10,281 bases of DNA from Bacteroidota bacterium (lineage in GTDB: Bacteria; Bacteroidota; Bacteroidia; Bacteroidales; WCHB1-69). Below, in pieces: positions 7,513 to 10,281 of the stretch (the first letter of the stretch is position 1; each line of letters opens with the position of its first letter). The stretch covers positions 1 through 10,281 of the forward strand of contig JAEWUL010000225.1 of the NCBI GenBank assembly GCA_023459435.1. Direction: 5' to 3'. Both the position numbers and the translations under genes were made by a program. The notes below the pieces were generated by a model. It made no database searches. It was not told where the DNA came from and was given only the letters and a program-made list of their open reading frames with translations.

Positions 7513-8784
7513 TTATTCAGTATAATAATTTATTTTTTCAATGATTGTTTTTCTGCACACGGGACAAAAGTTATCATACACACCATCCTTCATGGTACAA
7601 TTTCGCCACGGTCTGAATACCCCTTTTGCCACATAGCCTCCTCCTTGGTAAACGCCAAGAACGTCATTATATTGTTTCGTATCAGGTGTGGGTATTGGTG
7701 TTTCAATATCCATCATTGAGATCCATTTGGATTCGAAATCTACCAATGTGGTTAAATTAGGCTCCACTGGTTCCACTCCTTCGGGATAATAGTCCCTAAC
7801 AGAAACATCCGATGTATAGTATTCGTCTCCCAAACCAGCCAGTAAGTGTCCCAACTCATGAACAATTACATAGTTGCTTTGGAGTCCTTTATTATTTACA
7901 GTGCAGTAAAAGTTGTAAATTCCTCCTCCACCATATTTTTTAGTATTACAAATGATGACAATAATATCATAAGGAGCATCCTCTGCAATATCATGCATTT
8001 TAAATACATTGAGACACATCAGGTACCGGTCCAGATCAATCACATTAAAACTGCAATTCAGCAATGTATTTTTAGTAATTCCCGCGTTTGGATCTGTTAT
8101 CCCGGACTCTTCTGAGAACCCTTCAATAGAAGAAATATTGATCTCTTTTTTAAAATCTTTAAAGGGTGCACATTTTATAATGTATTGGGCAAACCTTTTC
8201 ATATCCTGATCCATCATCTTCTGATCATTTAGGGAGTACCCGTCTGGAATAAATAATATATCCAAAGATTTTTCAGGAGCACCTCCAGTATGGATTTTTT
8301 TCACATTATATTGCTTGGTGAAAGAGTGTGTCTGTGTAGTTTCAGGATTATAGAATTCAGAAAAAAGAAGGGTTGGAATCTGCATTCTGCTAAAACTGGA
8401 TATTTTGATCTGAACACATTTTTGAGGAAAAGGGACCAATATCACCTCCTCGAATGAACCCATTTCCATTTCGGCTCGTTCCGTTGCGGCATACTCACTG
8501 AATAAACAGGAATAACTTTTTGAAAAAATAAGCTTTTGAGAAGCGGAGTCATACAGTTCAATCAACATGTCTCCGTACCTTTTAGGTTCAATCAACTGTG
8601 TTCTGGTTCCACTCCAAATCCCCCCTTGCAAATATTTATTCAGTTTAACCTCTTCCACATCCTTTTTGCCGATATGAAAATATTCAATTTTGAGCGATTG
8701 GTTTACAAAAAATTGATCAAAATGTTGCGCAGACACATTAAAGGTTAAAACAATAAGTCCATAAAAAAGGAGTAATCTTCTCAT
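7513..8784 (-). CDS. Exported M64-family zinc metallopeptidase (IgA peptidase M64 family)
   Basis: This is a predicted secreted or periplasmic zinc peptidase of 423 residues. It begins with a signal peptide (MRRLLLFYGLIVLTFNVSAQ, residues 1-20, cleavage near the SAQ) and has no lipobox. Residues about 25-150 form a beta-rich N-terminal domain. The catalytic domain begins around residue 170 (LDILFIPDGYS, 174-184) and carries HELGHLLAGLGDEY (309-322). H309 and H313 are expected zinc ligands, E310 the general base and D320 a likely third ligand, matching the M64 pattern HExxHxxxGLxDEY. A CTM turn (396-398) and a FCPVC pair (C407, C410) near the C-terminus also fit the family. The family is named for a clostridial IgA protease, but the substrate here is unknown. 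No type IX secretion C-terminal domain is evident. The gene lies 21 bases after the aminotransferase gene and 11 bases before the transferase gene. Confidence 0.88.
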   Translation of the reverse strand: MRRLLLFYGLIVLTFNVSAQHFDQFFVNQSLKIEYFHIGKKDVEEVKLNKYLQGGIWSGTRTQLIEPKRYGDMLIELYDSASQKLIFSKSYSCLFSEYAATERAEMEMGSFEEVILVPFPQKCVQIKISSFSRMQIPTLLFSEFYNPETTQTHSFTKQYNVKKIHTGGAPEKSLDILFIPDGYSLNDQKMMDQDMKRFAQYIIKCAPFKDFKKEINISSIEGFSEESGITDPNAGITKNTLLNCSFNVIDLDRYLMCLNVFKMHDIAEDAPYDIIVIICNTKKYGGGGIYNFYCTVNNKGLQSNYVIVHELGHLLAGLGDEYYTSDVSVRDYYPEGVEPVEPNLTTLVDFESKWISMMDIETPIPTPDTKQYNDVLGVYQGGGYVAKGVFRPWRNCTMKDGVYDNFCPVCRKTIIEKINYYTE

Positions 8785-8805
8785 AATAATATATGTAAGT
8801 AGATA

Positions 8806-10116
8806 TTAATGGTTTTCTTTAAATATTTGAAGTCTTTCTTCCAAAACAGGAAGTTGTTCAAAAGGGATTAGAGACACACAAGCTCTCAAGCCTTCTGATC
8901 TTTCACTACCGGTGATGGTCAATGTGATGGCACTGATTCCATAATATAAGAACTCTTTTAATAATTCTTCTCCTGACATACCTGGATATGCAACTGTAAA
9001 ATAGAATCCGTCAGCCAAAGGCTTATCAACATCTTTATCATAAACGATATTAAATCCATTGTCCACAAACATTTTTTTCATTATTTGCGCTTTTTGACCA
9101 TACACTTTCACTTCTTCCAGGAAATTATATTTCCCTTCATTACAAGCTTTAAGGATCGCTGCAAGTGCAAATTGAGCAGAGTGAGAAGTGCCTGAGCTGA
9201 TGGCATAAACGGTTCCATAAATGATTGCTCTTCCAAATACAGGGGTTCCAAAATAGGGGATCAAATCGGGATACTCTTTATTAAAAAGGTGATCGGAAAG
9301 AACAAGCATTCCAATTCTTTCACCAGCATAACTAAAAGCTTTAGAACTGGAAATCAAAAGAGCATAATATTTAGTATATTTCCCTACTGTAGGTTGAAAT
9401 GGAGGTTGACCGGGAATAGAAATGTCATTTCTGAAATCCATCCCAAAATAGGCAAGATCTTCAAAAACACACACTTCATATTTAGTTGCTAGTTCCCCAA
9501 TGATTTGTAATTCCTCTTCTGTAAAACAGATCCAGGAAGGATTATTAGGGTTTGAATAAATGATAGAATGAATATTTCCTTTAGACAAATAATAGTCTAA
9601 TTTATCTTTAAGTTTTGCCCCTCTATAATTATACACATCAAAAGTTTCATATTTGAGGCCTAGAACACGGTGTTGTTGTTTTTGAACCGGAAACCCAGGG
9701 TCAATAAAAAGAGTAGTATCTCTCTCCTTACGGGCACGTGAGAAAGTCATAAAACCGGCCATTCCACCCATCATGGAACCAACTGTTGGGATACAACCTG
9801 CTGGAGACACATCTAAATCCAAAAAGTTTTTTATAAATCTGGACATTTCAGATTTAAGTTCAGGGGTTCCATCAATATCAGGATAAATGGAGGCACATCC
9901 ACTTTTTAAAGCTTCAATTTGAGCATTTATTCCAATTTCAGAGGCAGGAATTCCGGGAATTCCCATTTCCATCCTGATAAATTTGGTATTACTACCCTCT
10001 TCAATCTGATTGATTAGCTTTTTAATTTCTCTGATAGATGCAGTTCCCAGATTTTTAATGCCGCTATTTGCGACAACATTGTCTACAATTTGTTGAGCTA
10101 TTGGTGTATTTTTCAC
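8806..10116 (-). CDS. Class I/II PLP-dependent aminotransferase
   Basis: A cytoplasmic fold-type I pyridoxal-phosphate enzyme of 436 residues that probably transfers an amino group between an amino acid and a 2-oxo acid. The signatures run in order: a substrate-entry region around YPDIDGTPELK (78-88), GSMMGGMAGF (113-122, cofactor phosphate/ring region), SNPNNPSW (188-195), EDLAYFG (219-225, D220 pairing the pyridine nitrogen and Y223), SSSKAFSYAGERIG (256-269) with the Schiff-base lysine K259 and R267, and R411 in LRACVSL as the likely carboxylate-binding arginine. The start is GTG at 10116: an in-frame stop lies five codons upstream and the next methionine (residue 49) is too far in. The substrate cannot be assigned. 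It is the first gene of the four-gene minus-strand cluster, with a promoter-like element about 40 bases upstream. Confidence 0.9.
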   Translation of the reverse strand: MKNTPIAQQIVDNVVANSGIKNLGTASIREIKKLINQIEEGSNTKFIRMEMGIPGIPASEIGINAQIEALKSGCASIYPDIDGTPELKSEMSRFIKNFLDLDVSPAGCIPTVGSMMGGMAGFMTFSRARKERDTTLFIDPGFPVQKQQHRVLGLKYETFDVYNYRGAKLKDKLDYYLSKGNIHSIIYSNPNNPSWICFTEEELQIIGELATKYEVCVFEDLAYFGMDFRNDISIPGQPPFQPTVGKYTKYYALLISSSKAFSYAGERIGMLVLSDHLFNKEYPDLIPYFGTPVFGRAIIYGTVYAISSGTSHSAQFALAAILKACNEGKYNFLEEVKVYGQKAQIMKKMFVDNGFNIVYDKDVDKPLADGFYFTVAYPGMSGEELLKEFLYYGISAITLTITGSERSEGLRACVSLIPFEQLPVLEERLQIFKENH

Positions 10117-10153
10117 GAAATTATAATATTAATGATTAAAATAAATGACTTTG

Positions 10154-10161
10154 CAAAAGTA
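10154..10161 (-). promoter_or_regulatory. Candidate promoter -7 element for the four-gene cluster
   Basis: The minus-strand reading TACTTTTG, followed by CA, matches the Bacteroidota -7 consensus TAnnTTTG exactly. It lies 38 bases before the GTG start of the aminotransferase. At the expected -33 distance there is only a T-rich stretch (around 10181-10189, minus-strand reading), not a clean TTTG, so the upstream element is weak. Transcription would begin near 10147, leaving a leader of about 30 bases. Confidence 0.55.
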
Positions 10162-10193
10162 AAAATAATTTAGTTTGAAAAAAATGAAAACAA

Positions 10194-10227
10194 TTTGACC
10201 GTTACTCATTTTTTTTTTGTAATTTTA
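10194..10227 (+). promoter_or_regulatory. Candidate promoter for the tRNA-Ser gene
   Basis: A TTTG at 10194-10197 (-33-like) is followed, 22 bases later, by TAATTTTA at 10220-10227, which matches TAnnTTTG at all but the last position. The start site would fall about 10-15 bases ahead of the tRNA. The spacing is slightly long and the -7 box imperfect, so the call rests mainly on its position directly before a tRNA gene. Confidence 0.4.
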
Positions 10228-10246
10228 CACGCTCAAATTTTAATTG

Positions 10247-10281
10247 GGAGAGATGGCCGAGTGGTCGAAGGCGCACGCCTG
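10247..10281 (+). tRNA. tRNA-Ser, 5' part (cut by window end; anticodon begins with G)
   Basis: The sequence fits the 5' half of a serine tRNA. The acceptor strand is GGAGAGA (10247-10253), then T8 and G9. The D-stem GCC (10256-10258) pairs with GGC (10270-10272) around a loop containing GAGTGGTCGAA. After base 26 comes the 5' anticodon strand CACGC (10274-10278), then C32 and T33. The last base in the window is G at the wobble position 34, so the anticodon is GGA or GCT, with GGA more likely from remembered relatives. The 3' half (long variable arm, T arm, acceptor 3' strand) is outside the window, so the structure cannot be confirmed. Another class II tRNA (Leu or Tyr) is less likely given the GGAGAGATGGCCGAGTGG start. 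Confidence 0.85.

Overview
The window looks like a chromosomal segment from a member of the Bacteroidota. The evidence is the AT-rich sequence, start codons preceded by A/T-rich stretches rather than clear purine-rich Shine-Dalgarno sites, two good matches to the Bacteroidota -7 promoter element (TAnnTTTG), a Rho factor with a long disordered N-terminal region, and a secreted protein of a type that, from memory, is often labelled 'asparagine synthetase B' in this phylum. A genus cannot be named from the sequence alone. Gene density is high, and no gene-free stretch exceeds about 130 bases.

Layout: (1) bases 1-3345, plus strand: the 3' end of alaS (alanyl-tRNA synthetase), then uvrA ten bases later, probably one transcript. 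A hairpin with a T-run closes this unit. (2) bases 3375-5201, minus strand: rho, convergent with uvrA and apparently with its own promoter at about 5287-5294. (3) bases 5317-10116, minus strand: four tightly spaced genes, in transcription order a fold-type I PLP aminotransferase, a secreted M64-family zinc peptidase, a phosphate acetyl/butyryltransferase, and a secreted protein of unknown function with a glutamine-amidotransferase-like cysteine motif. Gaps are 21, 11 and 22 bases, and a promoter-like element lies ahead of the aminotransferase. (4) bases 10247-10281, plus strand: the first 35 bases of a tRNA-Ser gene, divergent from the four-gene cluster and cut by the window edge.

Most of this is housekeeping: tRNA charging, nucleotide excision repair, transcription termination and a serine tRNA. 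The less explained part is the four-gene cluster, which mixes two cytoplasmic metabolic enzymes with two exported proteins and contains an acyl-phosphate-forming transferase with no partner kinase in view. I see no mobile element, CRISPR array, phage gene, defence system or large repeat. The points most worth a second look are the secreted amidotransferase-like protein, the Rho N-terminus without a recognisable Rho_N domain, and the cysteine changes in UvrA.
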